From positions 6,690,186 to 6,754,185 of the forward strand of contig NC_088872.1 in assembly GCF_032884065.1 (NCBI RefSeq): a stretch of 64,000 nucleotides of DNA. Direction: 5' to 3'. The position numbers were made by a program, and so were the translations under genes. Every line of letters starts with the position of its first letter. Positions within the stretch are counted from its first letter, which is position 1. Below are positions 1 through 9,643 of this stretch, in pieces. The stretch is from Artemia franciscana (lineage: Eukaryota > Arthropoda > Branchiopoda > Anostraca > Artemiidae). The notes below the pieces were generated by a model. That model did not search any database and was not told where the DNA came from. It saw only the letters and a program-made list of their open reading frames with translations.

Positions 1-1561
1 ACCATCATGCTTTGACTCTTTCTCTCAACTCTACTTTTTAAAACAATAAAAAGCTTTAGTGTAAAAAGAGGGGGGTGAAGAGGAGAAAACAGCCCCTTTC
101 ATATATGGAGTGATTTCTGTTCATTTTAAGTTTTAATATTGCTCCTTACTTTCATTATAAAAAACTCGTTTTATTTTTATTTAATTTCTGAACATTTTTG
201 AATTAATCCATGTTTTGATTTTGGCTCTGCACAAAAATAATTAAAACAAAATTTGCATATTCATCTATTTTTTTGTTGGCTAAATGGCTTTCTCATAGTT
301 TTGTTTGGACAATTTTGAGAAAAAACAAGCAGGGGAGGAGGTATAGTTACCCTCCAATTTTTTAGTTACTTAAAAAGGCAACTAGAGCTTTTAATTTTTT
401 ACAAAAAATTTTATTAGTAAAATATACATAATTTACAAATTAACTTGTGTAACAAACTTCTACATTTGTATGTTTTTACTTTATATATTTGGGGTTTGCC
501 CCCTTGTCAATACCTGGCTCTTTACAGTAAAGCTTAAATTGTGTCCCAATTCCTTGAGAATGATCACTGATTCACAAAGGCCATTGAATAAATAGTTGAA
601 ATTACTAAAAATACTTTAGCATAAAGAGCAAAGTGTTCAAAGGAGGTGAACCTGTCATATGTGTAATAATTTATGTTTGTTTTAAGTTTTAATCTGCTCC
701 TTGCTTTCAGTTGAAAAAAACTTTTTCATTTTTTTTAAATGCTAGAAAATCATGTGCCCTCTTCATGGAAATTCTCTTCCCCCATGACAAATTCCTCCAT
801 GGAAAGCTCCCCCCACATAACCCACTCCTCTCAACCTCTCCCCAACCAAAAAATCCCCTGAAAACGTCTATATACTTCCCAATAACCATTACTATATGTA
901 AACACTGGTCAAAGTTTGTAACTTGCAGTCTTTCCCATGGGGACTGTGGAGGAGTAAGTTGTCCCAAAGACGTAGTTATTAGGTTTTTTGACTATGCTGA
1001 ATAAAATGGCTATCTCAGAATTTTGATCTGGTGACTTTGGGAAAAAATGAGCATGGGAGGGGGCCTAGGTGCCCTCCCATTGTTTTGGTCACTTAAAAAG
1101 GCCACTAGAACTTTTTATTTCCGTTAGAATGAGCCCTCTCGCTACATTCTAGGACCACTGGGTTGATACAATAACCCCTGGGAAAAAACCCAAACAAATA
1201 AACACACATCTGTAATCTGTCTTGTGGGAAAATGCAAAATTCCACATTCTTGTAGATAGCAGCTTGAAATTTTTGCTAATGGGTTTTCTGATACACTGAA
1301 TGCGATGGTGTGATTTTCGTTAAGATTCTATGACTTTTAGGGGGTGTTTCCCCCTATTTTCCAAGATAAGGCAAATTTTCTCAGGCTCGTAACTTTTGAT
1401 GACAAAGACTATATTTGATGAAAGTTCTATATTTAAAATCAGCATGAAAATTTGATTCTTTTGATGTATCTTTTAGCATCAAATTTCTGTTTTTTAGAGT
1501 TTCGTTTAGTATTGAGCCGGGTTGCTCCTTACTACAGTTTGTTATCACAAACTGTTTGACT
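1..1561 (+). repeat. Dispersed repeat R1, long copy truncated at the window edge
   Basis: This segment matches, block by block, a second long copy at 40690-41715 and partial copies at 2110-2610, 15130-16540, 42220-42300 and 44010-44175. Shared landmarks in order are a CTTTAGCGTAAAGAGCG-type block, a TTACTCCGTATATGAAA-type block on the opposite strand, the GTGTTTCCCCCTATTTTC block and a terminal hairpin at 1535-1554. It has no long reading frame with recognisable protein similarity, so it looks like a non-autonomous element. The short open frames on both strands at 707-1004 overlap each other and are chance frames inside the repeat. Confidence 0.7.
1535..1554 (+). repeat. Terminal hairpin of repeat R1
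   Basis: An 8-bp perfect stem (CAGTTTGT / ACAAACTG) with a 4-nt loop sits at the right end of this R1 copy, just after a GCTCCTTACTA block. The same hairpin is at 2383-2402 with the same stem, and at 41690-41709 with one T-A pair replaced by C-G. Confidence 0.75.
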
Positions 1562-2063
1562 AAAAGAAAGGGGGCTGAGGCATTGAAATCTAGGATAGTT
1601 TATGATAGTTTTTTTTCTAAATGTCTCGATAACATATTTAGGTTATGCATGGTGATAGAAAAAATTATAGATTGCAGATGCCAAAGGTGGAAGTTGAAAA
1701 GGGTATGAAGATGATCTCGATGCAGAAAATTAGAGTCCTCAAAGTTCAGATGAGGCTCATATAGACTCAAATAGCCTCCTACTATACCCATTCCGGCTAA
1801 CACCTCTCTGAAGACCCTGCATGAGAAATATATTAATGCTTCTATTGGACAAGAAAAAATAAGTAAATAAAGAATAACAACTTTAAGAAAGTTATCTAGA
1901 ATATAGACTATAAGTTCTAGATTAAAGTTATAGACTATAAAGGTTATTTTGCTCTATACTCTATATACTCTAGAATTTCATACTTGTACTCTATGCTCTA
2001 TATAGAATCTTATTCTCTAGAATTTCCACTTTCTATCAATCCCAAATTTCGAATGGAAAAAGA
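1562..2063. other. AT-rich intergenic stretch, no gene seen
   Basis: Nothing recognisable apart from short low-complexity runs rich in CTATA/TCTAGA around 1880-2030. The open frame of 67 codons on the - strand here has no recognisable motif. Confidence 0.5.
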
Positions 2064-2105
2064 ACCAGCACACCCTTCCTGATTGCCTTCCCCAGATTTA
2101 CTCAG
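2064..2105 (-). repeat. Fragment of the tRNA-derived SINE
   Basis: About 40 bases (CACCCTTCCTG followed by a CCTTCCCC block and GGATTT-like sequence) match the tail part of the SINE at 21190-21419 in the same orientation. It abuts an R1 fragment directly. Confidence 0.5.
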
Positions 2106-2610
2106 GAGCTTGAAACTTCTACTGTAGGGTTTTCTGATATGCTGAATCTGATGATGTGATTTTTGTTAAGATTTTATCACTTTTAAGGGATGTTTCCCCC
2201 TATTTTCGAAAATAAGGCAAATTTTCTCCAGCTTGTAACTTTTGATGGGTAAAACCAAACTTTATGAAACTTATATATTTAAAATCAGGATTAAAATGGT
2301 TTTTATTTTAAATGTAAATATTGTTATCAAAATTCCATTTTTTAGAATTCTGTTGACTATTGAGCTGGGTTGCTCCTTACTACAGTTTGTTACCACAAAC
2401 TGGTTGATATTAGATCCTGGATAAATTAAGTAAATAATCAATTTACTGTTTTAAAAAGTAGAGTCGAAAGAAAGAGTCAAACTTTAGCGTAAGGAGCGGA
2501 GTGTCGAAGAGGGAACAGCCCCTTTCATATACAGAGTAATTTCTTTTCATTTTAAGTTTTAATATTGCTCCTTACTTTCAGTTTAAAAAACTTGTTTTTT
2601 TTAATTTAAT
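2106..2610 (+). repeat. Dispersed repeat R1, two joined partial copies
   Basis: 2106-2410 is the right-hand third of R1, ending in the hairpin at 2383-2402. 2435-2610 is the left-end block of R1 (AAACTTTAGCGTAAGGAGCG, then the TATACAGAGTAATTTC block and GCTCCTTACTTTCAG). The order of the two parts is opposite to that in the full element, so these are separate insertions or a rearranged copy. Confidence 0.65.
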
Positions 2611-4320
2611 CTTATAAAGAATTCAACTTGATTAGCTTCATCAAAGTGTTGAATTCTGCTGATTAGAAAAGGTTGCACAATAACAGCCTTAAAAGAACAA
2701 GTTCATCAAGTATTAAATTTCTTTCTTTGTTTTTTTTTTTTGTAAAAAGTTACCCCTCCCCAAAAAATTACTAGTAAATAGTTGTATGATTTGAACAGAA
2801 CCAAGCTAGCAACTTTGTCTTTTTTCTATACCCTAGCCTGTGGGTATTTTATTATGCTAAACAGGCTAGTGCTCACTTCTAATAAGTTTCAAGATGAACA
2901 TTAAGTGTAATTTCTGTCTTACGTTCAAAACATGACATCTTTGTGAAATTCTATAGAATGTACTGGAAGTTTTTATATGTAGTCAAATTTTATTTTTACT
3001 TTTACTTTAGTCAGCTTTGAACATGCAAAACTCACATCACCTTAAAATCAAGCTTCACTGGAACCGAAAAATCACGAGCAGATTTTGAATGGTTACCATT
3101 AAAAATTTCAAACACATCACAAATTCAACAGTCAAAATACCAGCTTTTTCTCTATGTTTGAAAATTTCTCCCATCTTTGTGGAAATCCACTCCAATCTTG
3201 TTTAAATTGAAAAGAAATATTTAGATTTAATGAAGAGATAGTTTTATTTTTTCTTGATTAGAGTATTAAATTTCACTGAATACAGAGGGTTGTGCAATTT
3301 CATCCATACAAGAATACTGTGGTCAATTTTCCAAATTTAATAACGTTTTTATAGTCTTAATGCTTAAAAGGTGCACAATTGCTCCAATACTCACAAGACA
3401 ATGCACAATGCTCAAAAGTGTGTAATTGCTTTATTCATTCACATACACAAAGGAATATTTAGGAACTAAAGTCATATTTAAATTTTTTAATTTTCTTCCT
3501 TTTTTTAGTTAATAGCTTTCCCCAGCAAATTATATACAAAATAATTATGCATAAATGCAACTAATTATGAATACAAATAATTATGTAGATACTTCGAAAA
3601 TCATAGGCAGCACAATAGCACTCCCTAAGTAAAGAGTAAAGTTGGCTCTATGTATTTTTTTTCACTAAGCCACTTGGTATAGAATGGGTTATAGTAGAAA
3701 CTTTGGGGGGGGGGGTTACTCGATTGAGAATTGAAATTTGAAAGTGCCTTTTGCTACAGTAAAAGTAGCAGGATACACAGTGTGCATAAAAAGACACTGT
3801 TTGTGTCAAAATACATTTATTTGTATTCAAGGTTGTCAAAAGGATGTATCTGCAGTATCTCAGGAAAGGTTAAAGGTGGTAACTTAAAGGGATACAGGAA
3901 GGAGATAACTCTATAAAGCTTTATGTCACCTTTAACTCTATAAAGGAAATATTTTAATAATCCCATTTTGGATTACTGAAGTGAACTATTAAGGAATAGA
4001 CAGAATAAAATTGGCCCCAAGCAACTACCCAGGGGACTTAACTGAAAACTCGATACTCCTCAAATAGTTCCTCACAACCCCTAATATTTTGTAACATCTG
4101 CTTGGTAATGACCAATGCATATCCTGCAGCTGATTTCATAATCAGGGTTTTTTTCAATAACACAGGCATTGAAATCGTGCCATATACCTCACAACAATCA
4201 ATTTAACCTAACTTTTGAATTGAGTCAGCCAATTATTTTTATCATTGATTATTTTTATATATATAGATTACTTCCATTTACATAAACATGCATTTTTAAA
4301 AACCTATTGATTTGAGGACC
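2611..4320. other. Intergenic DNA without a recognisable gene
   Basis: AT-rich sequence. The only items seen are a 10-base G run near 3707-3716 and, at about 3830-3900, a block meaning roughly 'TTGTCAAAAGGATGTATC then TCTCAGGAAAGG' that belongs to the degenerate repeat family R3 (see 14140-15120). Short open frames at 3648-3916 overlap on opposite strands and show no protein motif. Confidence 0.5.
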
Positions 4321-4940
4321 ATTCTAGGCTATATACCATAGATTATTTTTTCTGAATGATATTGGGCCCTTTAGAACACAATCTTCGTAATTCTTGATAA
4401 AATTGAAGTGTTTAAGACAAAGCAGTAATTTTTAAAGTTTGAATTCAATCCATCGTTATCAGGTGGTTTTACCACTATCTTTTTGCATGCAGCAGGATAT
4501 TTACCAGAACCTAAACAAAGAATAAAAAGAAAACCAAGAGGAATGGGTAAGAGGAAGTCGATTCAACTATAATATCATTTAAAACGCAATCAAAATCAAG
4601 GGCTTTATCAGCAGTGACCTCATAACATATGACCTCATAAACATAATTATTTGCATATGCTCAGAAATTACATCTGAGTCATCATACTCTGATCATTTTA
4701 CAGGGAAAAGCTGCTAACAAAGCATAAGATTGCATATGGGAAGCTGGATTTACAAAAGAAAAGGTGAAAAAAGTCATTAAGTTTACCTGTCTTCCTTTTA
4801 TCATCTTGAACAGATTCCCCAGAGACTAAATTAATGAAGACCAGAAATAACAGTGATTGATCATTGCAGCATTTTTACCGGCTATTGAAGGTTTTAAATG
4901 AGCCTTTAAGATTTCTATAAAGTCTCAGCGTCCCACTAGC
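4321..4940 (+). mobile_element. Penelope-like element fragment (repeat block, copy 1)
   Basis: This block recurs at 6376-6840 and its first part again at 6900-7080, where it runs straight into a Penelope-type GIY-YIG reading frame. Around 4455-4520 one frame reads VVLPLSFCMQQDIYQN, matching VLPLSLSMLQYIYQN at the start of the 6990-7582 fragment. It resembles the linker between reverse transcriptase and endonuclease in Penelope-like elements. After that the frame closes. Degenerate; assignment rests on the shared block. Confidence 0.45.
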
Positions 4941-4954
4941 GGGGACAAAGTAAT

Positions 4955-6375
4955 AGGAAAGAAAAAGACGAGACTGCTCACTGCACCTTAAGTAAAAAAG
5001 CGATTTTTCTTGTTGCTCAAGGTAAGGGACTACAATCCTTTTAAATAGGGTTTCTGGCTAAGCTGATTCTAAAGTCCTCTAAGGCAGCAATCATGAATTT
5101 ATGTTATTTGATATGGTTATACCCAGTTTTTATTCCTGAAGCTTTTACTGAACAAATTCAAAGTTTTTGGAAATTCGAAAAATATTTGAAATTAGAACAC
5201 GCTACTAAGAAGATATTGTATGCATTAGAGAATATCTGTATTTTATGATTCACTAATCAAAAGTCCCATCATCATAGCAGTTTTGTATGGTGGCAATCCA
5301 AGTACGTATGTTAAAATGGATCAAATAAATTCAAAACCTAAGACAAAAATAGAGACTCTTCTCATTCATCAGAGGAAGAGAGAAAGGCCAAAATTTGAAA
5401 CCACAATAATTGGCGGGCTTCAAGAAATCACTGACGCAAAAGTCCATAAAGAAAACAGGTATTGGAGAAACTTTAAAGGTCTCTTCAAGAAAAAGAAGAA
5501 AAATAAAAAGCTTGATAAAGTGGATATGCAAAAAGGATCTGAAGCACATAAAAGCAATAAAACTGAAAACCGAGTAAAAGCTACGAAGCCTGAGAAAAGA
5601 AACAACATAAAGGTTATTCCTGTCATAACTCTAAATAAAACTGATGCTCAAGACATACAGCAAAAAGGTATTTTTTTGCAAAATAAGGAAAATAGTAAGC
5701 CTGATGAGGCAGATGCAGAAAAAGTGTCTGAAGCACATAAATGCAAGAAAACTAAAAACAGAAGAGTAACTACTGAGCCTGAGGAAAGAAATGACATTAT
5801 TGTTATTCCTGTCAGTACTCCTAAAAAAACTGATGTCGTAGACGTACAAGTAGCTACTAAAAGAGACGTTAAAGAGAATGCATCTTCAATAATATATCCT
5901 GATCCTCAAGCTCTTCCTAAATCTAAAGTGATGCATATCTCTCAAAATAAATGCAAAGGCACAGCAAACTTGACAATATGTTTCCTTGTGAGCATAGATA
6001 TCCTCCTGGAAAGTTAGAAGATGAGAATGGCGAATTGGAAACCTCCAAAATGGATGTAAAGACAGCAATTCCTAAACGTCCATTCAGCAAGAGGTATAAC
6101 ATTAGCAAGGAGATAAAAACTGCATCAGTGAATGTTAGAACACAGACAGAAAATACCAGAAGCGTCTGTGTTCAGGTACATACAGGTATACAAACTGATG
6201 ATGCCCTCATAGAACATGTCTCTATTCCGCCACTCCCTCGTCCAATTCCAATGTATACATCACAACCTGCATCAGCGTATGTAGGAACACAAATAGAAGA
6301 GACAAAAACCATCTGTGTTCTGGTACATGCTAATACAGTCGTTACAAGAATAGTCAGAAAACAAAACCATCAAAG
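4955..6375 (+). pseudogene. Copy A of the Lys-rich TQT-motif gene: frameshifted and deleted paralogue
   Basis: This is the decayed partner of the gene at 9644-11299, with homology beginning in the 5' flank (4955 pairs with about 9283) and continuing to AAACAAAACCATCAAAGG. The start equivalent to that of copy B is the ATG at 5316, although an upstream in-frame ATG exists at 5283. Damage seen by comparison: Gly2 of the myristoylation-type start is Asp; the segment before KENxYWR is shorter; only two of the four Lys-rich repeats are present; a 4-nt deletion near 5996-6005 shifts the frame (first frame stops at 6017; homology continues in the frame that stops at 6406); and a deletion equivalent to about 207 bp of copy B (11078-11284) removes the last TQT motif, the polyproline run and the basic tail. 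Three TQT-type motifs remain. Whether it is transcribed is unknown. Confidence 0.75.
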
Positions 6376-6840
6376 GTGTTGGTCTGAATTCAATCCACTA
6401 TTGTAAGGTGGTTTTACCTCTATCTTTTTCCATGCAGCAGGGTATTTACCACAACCTAAACAAAGAATAAAAAGAAAACCAAGTGGAATGGGTAAGAGGA
6501 AGTCGATTCAAGTATAATAACTTTTAAAACGATATCAAATTCAAGGACTTTATCAACAGTAACCTCATAACATATGACTCATAAACACAATGACCTAATA
6601 AACATAATTTTTTGCACATGCCCAGAAATTTCATCTGAGTCATCATACTCTGATCATTTTTCAGGAAAACAGCTGCTAACAAAGCATAAGATTACATATA
6701 GGAAGCAGAATTTACGAAAAAAGGCAAAAAATTTCATTAAGCTTAACTGTCTTCCTTTTATCATCATAAACGGATTCCTCAGCAACTAAATCAATGAAGA
6801 CTGGAAAAAACAGTGATTGGTTATTGCACTTCCTTTTTAC
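6376..6840 (+). mobile_element. Penelope-like element fragment (repeat block, copy 2)
   Basis: Nearly the same sequence as 4436-4870: GAATTCAATCCA, GGTGGTTTTACC, TTTACCACAACCTAAAC, then a purine-rich AAAGAAAACCAAG block and CATCTGAGTCATCATACTCT. It joins directly to the 3' end of copy A, so copy A is bracketed by two copies of this block. Confidence 0.5.
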
Positions 6841-6899
6841 ATACATCATTGCAGCGTTTTACAGATTATTGCAGCTTTCAAATCTATTGAAGTTTATGC

Positions 6900-7582
6900 C
6901 AGATTATTTTTTCTAAATGATATTGGACGCTTTAAACCGAAAATTTCCGTAATTCATGGAAAAATTGAAGCATCTAAAACAAAGTAATAATTTCTAAAGT
7001 TTGAAATCAATTCATAGTTATTAGGTAGTTTTACCGCTATCTCTTTCCATGCTGCAGTACATTTACCAGAACCCTTCAAAAAGTATTCAAAAAACTCTTC
7101 AAAGGGCAGATTCTTCAGAAATTATTTTGCGGCTAGGATTTTTAAATACATGGCTGCTTAAAGCAGTTACTCACCAAAGAGGTGTCTATCAAATACAATG
7201 CGAGTGTGGCAAATTAATTTTAGGGAGAACTCACCAGAATTTCAAGAAATGCCTACAACAGCATAGAGATGATGTCACCAAAGCTCTAAACTCTGATATT
7301 GCTTCTGTCTCTTTTGATTCTGCTTTAAGCAGCCATGTGTTTAAAAATCCTAGACTTAAAATACTTTTTGAATCCGTCCTTATTAGCAACGACCTAGGCA
7401 TAAAGCAAGTAGTTCGAGAAGCAACTCAAATCAGACTTAAGATTAATAATAAAATTTCCTTCAATAGGGACTTGGGAGAATATTCACTAAATGCTGCGTA
7501 CACAAGTCTAATTAAAAATGACTTTGCGAAATATTATAAAAACCAATTTTTTATAATAAAAATCTTTAATACAATATTTTAA
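6900..7582 (+). pseudogene. Penelope-like retroelement, C-terminal GIY-YIG endonuclease fragment
   Basis: The frame ending at 7582 (open from an internal Met at 7049, 177 codons) carries the signature of the Penelope C-terminal nuclease: GVYQIQCECGK, then LILGRT in place of the usual YIG(E/R)T, a basic/His segment (KKCLQQHRDD), SALSSHVF in place of the usual ALAEH, and a REATQIRL helix followed by NRDLGEYSLNAAY. The nuclease lies at the C-terminus of Penelope polyproteins, after the reverse transcriptase. Here only a short linker precedes it and no RT motifs are found, so this is a 5'-truncated relict. The YIG tyrosine is lost, so catalysis is doubtful. A structured tail motif follows at 7844-7886. 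Confidence 0.8.
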
Positions 7583-7843
7583 TTTTGAATATTATAATTA
7601 ACACAGAACCTGTCACAAATAGACCTATAATATCAGCAACCAAAAAAGCAAGATTGGCATTAAAAACGTGATTTAAATCATTCTCTTTCATTTCAATGAA
7701 TTGCCTCGTTTCATTACAATTTATTTATCAGTCCTGGTTGAACTTTGCAGAGGTAAGGATGCTGGCACTGTTTTGATAAAAATTCATTTTAGTTATATAG
7801 ATTTTACCCTCTTGTAAGTTTTTTCTTTTTATATATTCGTGTC

Positions 7844-7886
7844 TTGTTGAAAACGGTCCTTGGGCATTGGGCCGAAATATTAATTG
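7844..7886 (+). other. Penelope tail motif, hammerhead-ribozyme-like hairpin
   Basis: The sequence TTGAAAACGG, a C/G-rich stem around CCTTGGGCATTGGGCC, then GAAATATTAATT recurs at 20620-20674 (+), 20461-20513 (-) and, in a diverged form, 43781-43818 (-). Penelope-like elements are known to carry hammerhead ribozymes with a CUGANGA-stem-GAAA core. The match here is imperfect (first base of the core is U; the closing pair uses the G of GAAA), so call it hammerhead-like, not proven. Confidence 0.4.
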
Positions 7887-9275
7887 TGTTGCGGAGCAAC
7901 ACTACTGCTTTCGTAGTTTTTTTTTTTTTTCACCGTGATCAGCGACCTGTAGCTCCGAAGTGGTAAGAGTTAAAAATTTGAGATTTTTCAGAGGGAAGGG
8001 AAACGTGAAACAGAGTAAAAAAGTTCCAGAGAAGTTCCTAAAATTTCTAACAGTTTTCCATAAAAAAAAAAATAAAACCGTTTTTTTCTTAGAAACTCTG
8101 CGTTCGATGTTTGGCGTCAAGTTAAGACGACCCTAGCTTCGGAAATAAACTTGTTAGAAATACAGTTATGCTGAACTCATGTAGAACTTTCATTTGTCTC
8201 TTAGAGAACCGGAGCACAAAATTCCGTAGATCTTACAGATTTCCCGGAAATAATTCCGGAAAAGTCCATCTCGTTCCGATTTTTTTTTGAATTTTCTGAA
8301 ATTTTCGATTTTGATGTTTCTTATATTTTTATCGAGTAGTGCTATGAAAAGTATGCAAGAAGAAGTGAAGTGTTCTATATACCAAGTTGCTTCGTTCTCT
8401 AAGAAATAATTTCTCGAAGTTTCGACGTTCTAGAGGTAACTTCTGTTCTGGACCAGCTAGAATTTTTTTTTCCAACGCGGTTCGACAGGTCTCGATCTCC
8501 TAACAACTGGAGCTTACAATAGTTTCTCCGAAATAAAATTCCTTCTTTGGGTTTTTCTATTTGGAAGTTTTGTCATGCCCTCGGGGCAATTTATATTTTT
8601 TGGTGAATTTGGTTTGTTTTATATTTTCCTAGCTTAGACCATCAAAAGTTAAGCAGAAAACTATAAGACGTTATTTCCGTATCTCTTTCAGATTTCCCGG
8701 AAATAATTCCTGAAATGTGCGTCTCGAAACATAATACTTCGAATTGGCGTCAAGTTAAGACGGCCCTAGTTTCGGAAGTAAACGTTTTAGAGATAAAATA
8801 ATTATGAACTCATATAGAACTTTTATTGATGTTTTCGAGAACTGAAGCATGAAATTCCGTAGCTCTTACAGATTTCCCGGAAATAATTCCGGAAAAGTCA
8901 ATCTCGTTCCGATTTTTCTCGTTTATTTCTGGACCAGCTAAACATTTTACCAAACTCAGTTTAGTAGGAGCTCGAAATAAAACCATATCAAAGATGCTTC
9001 AAGATAACAATCGAAGCCGCATTAGAAAAATGTCCTCTGAAGGACATAATGGAGACTGTTGCTCCGCAACTGTGTCCCGTAGGGCACAGTTGCACGTGTT
9101 GCTCCGCAACTGTGCCCTAAGGAACAGGGCACAGTTGCTGCAACACTTCCCGTTGCACAAGCAACGGAGGTCTAGTTCTCATTTGTTTCCCACTGTCTTG
9201 CCAAATTCCGTATTGTTTTTTCTTGTTTTTGGTGTTTGTGATGAAAAGGCTGTGTGGCCTTAGTCGCTATTTACG
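7886..9275. repeat. Hairpin-rich repeat with a 637-bp direct duplication
   Basis: Two blocks, starting at about 8113 and 8750, match over roughly 170-200 bases: GGCGTCAAGTTAAGACG, CCCTAG(C/T)TTCGG, a variable part, AATTCCGTAG, then CAGATTTCCCGGAAATAATT. A third copy of the last block is at about 8690. The left edge is a 7-bp hairpin (7886-7902, GTGTTGC GGA GCAACAC). The right part holds two hairpins (9066-9093 and 9106-9138) built on the same TTGCTCCGCAACTGTG sequence. No protein motif is seen. It lies between the Penelope tail and copy B and is absent beside copy A, so it is probably an inserted non-autonomous element. Confidence 0.5.
9066..9138. repeat. Tandem strong hairpins, 40-bp period
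   Basis: 9106-9138 is a perfect 13-bp stem (GCAACTGTGCCCT with its complement) around a 7-nt loop. 9066-9093 is a similar, slightly imperfect hairpin made from the same words. They sit in one 110-bp block with several TTGCTCCGCAAC words. Confidence 0.75.
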
Positions 9276-9643
9276 AAATAAACGGAAAAAAAGAGGAGAC
9301 AGATCACTGCAACCTAAGTAAAACAGCGATTTTTCTTGTTGCTCATGGTGGGAGACTACAATTCTTCTAAATAGGGTTTTCAGCTAAGGTGATTCCGAAG
9401 TCCTCTAAGGGAGCAATCATGAATTTATGCTCTTTGATATGGTTATACCAAGTTTTTATTCCTGAAGCTTTTACTGAATACATTTGAAGTTTTTGTAAAT
9501 TCGAAAAATATTTGAAATTAGAACACACTACTAAGAAGGTATTGTATGCATTAGAGAAAATTTGTATTTAATGATTCCCTTATCAAAAAGTCTCGTTGTT
9601 TTAGCTGTTTTTGTATGACGACAATCCAAGTAAGGATGTTTAA

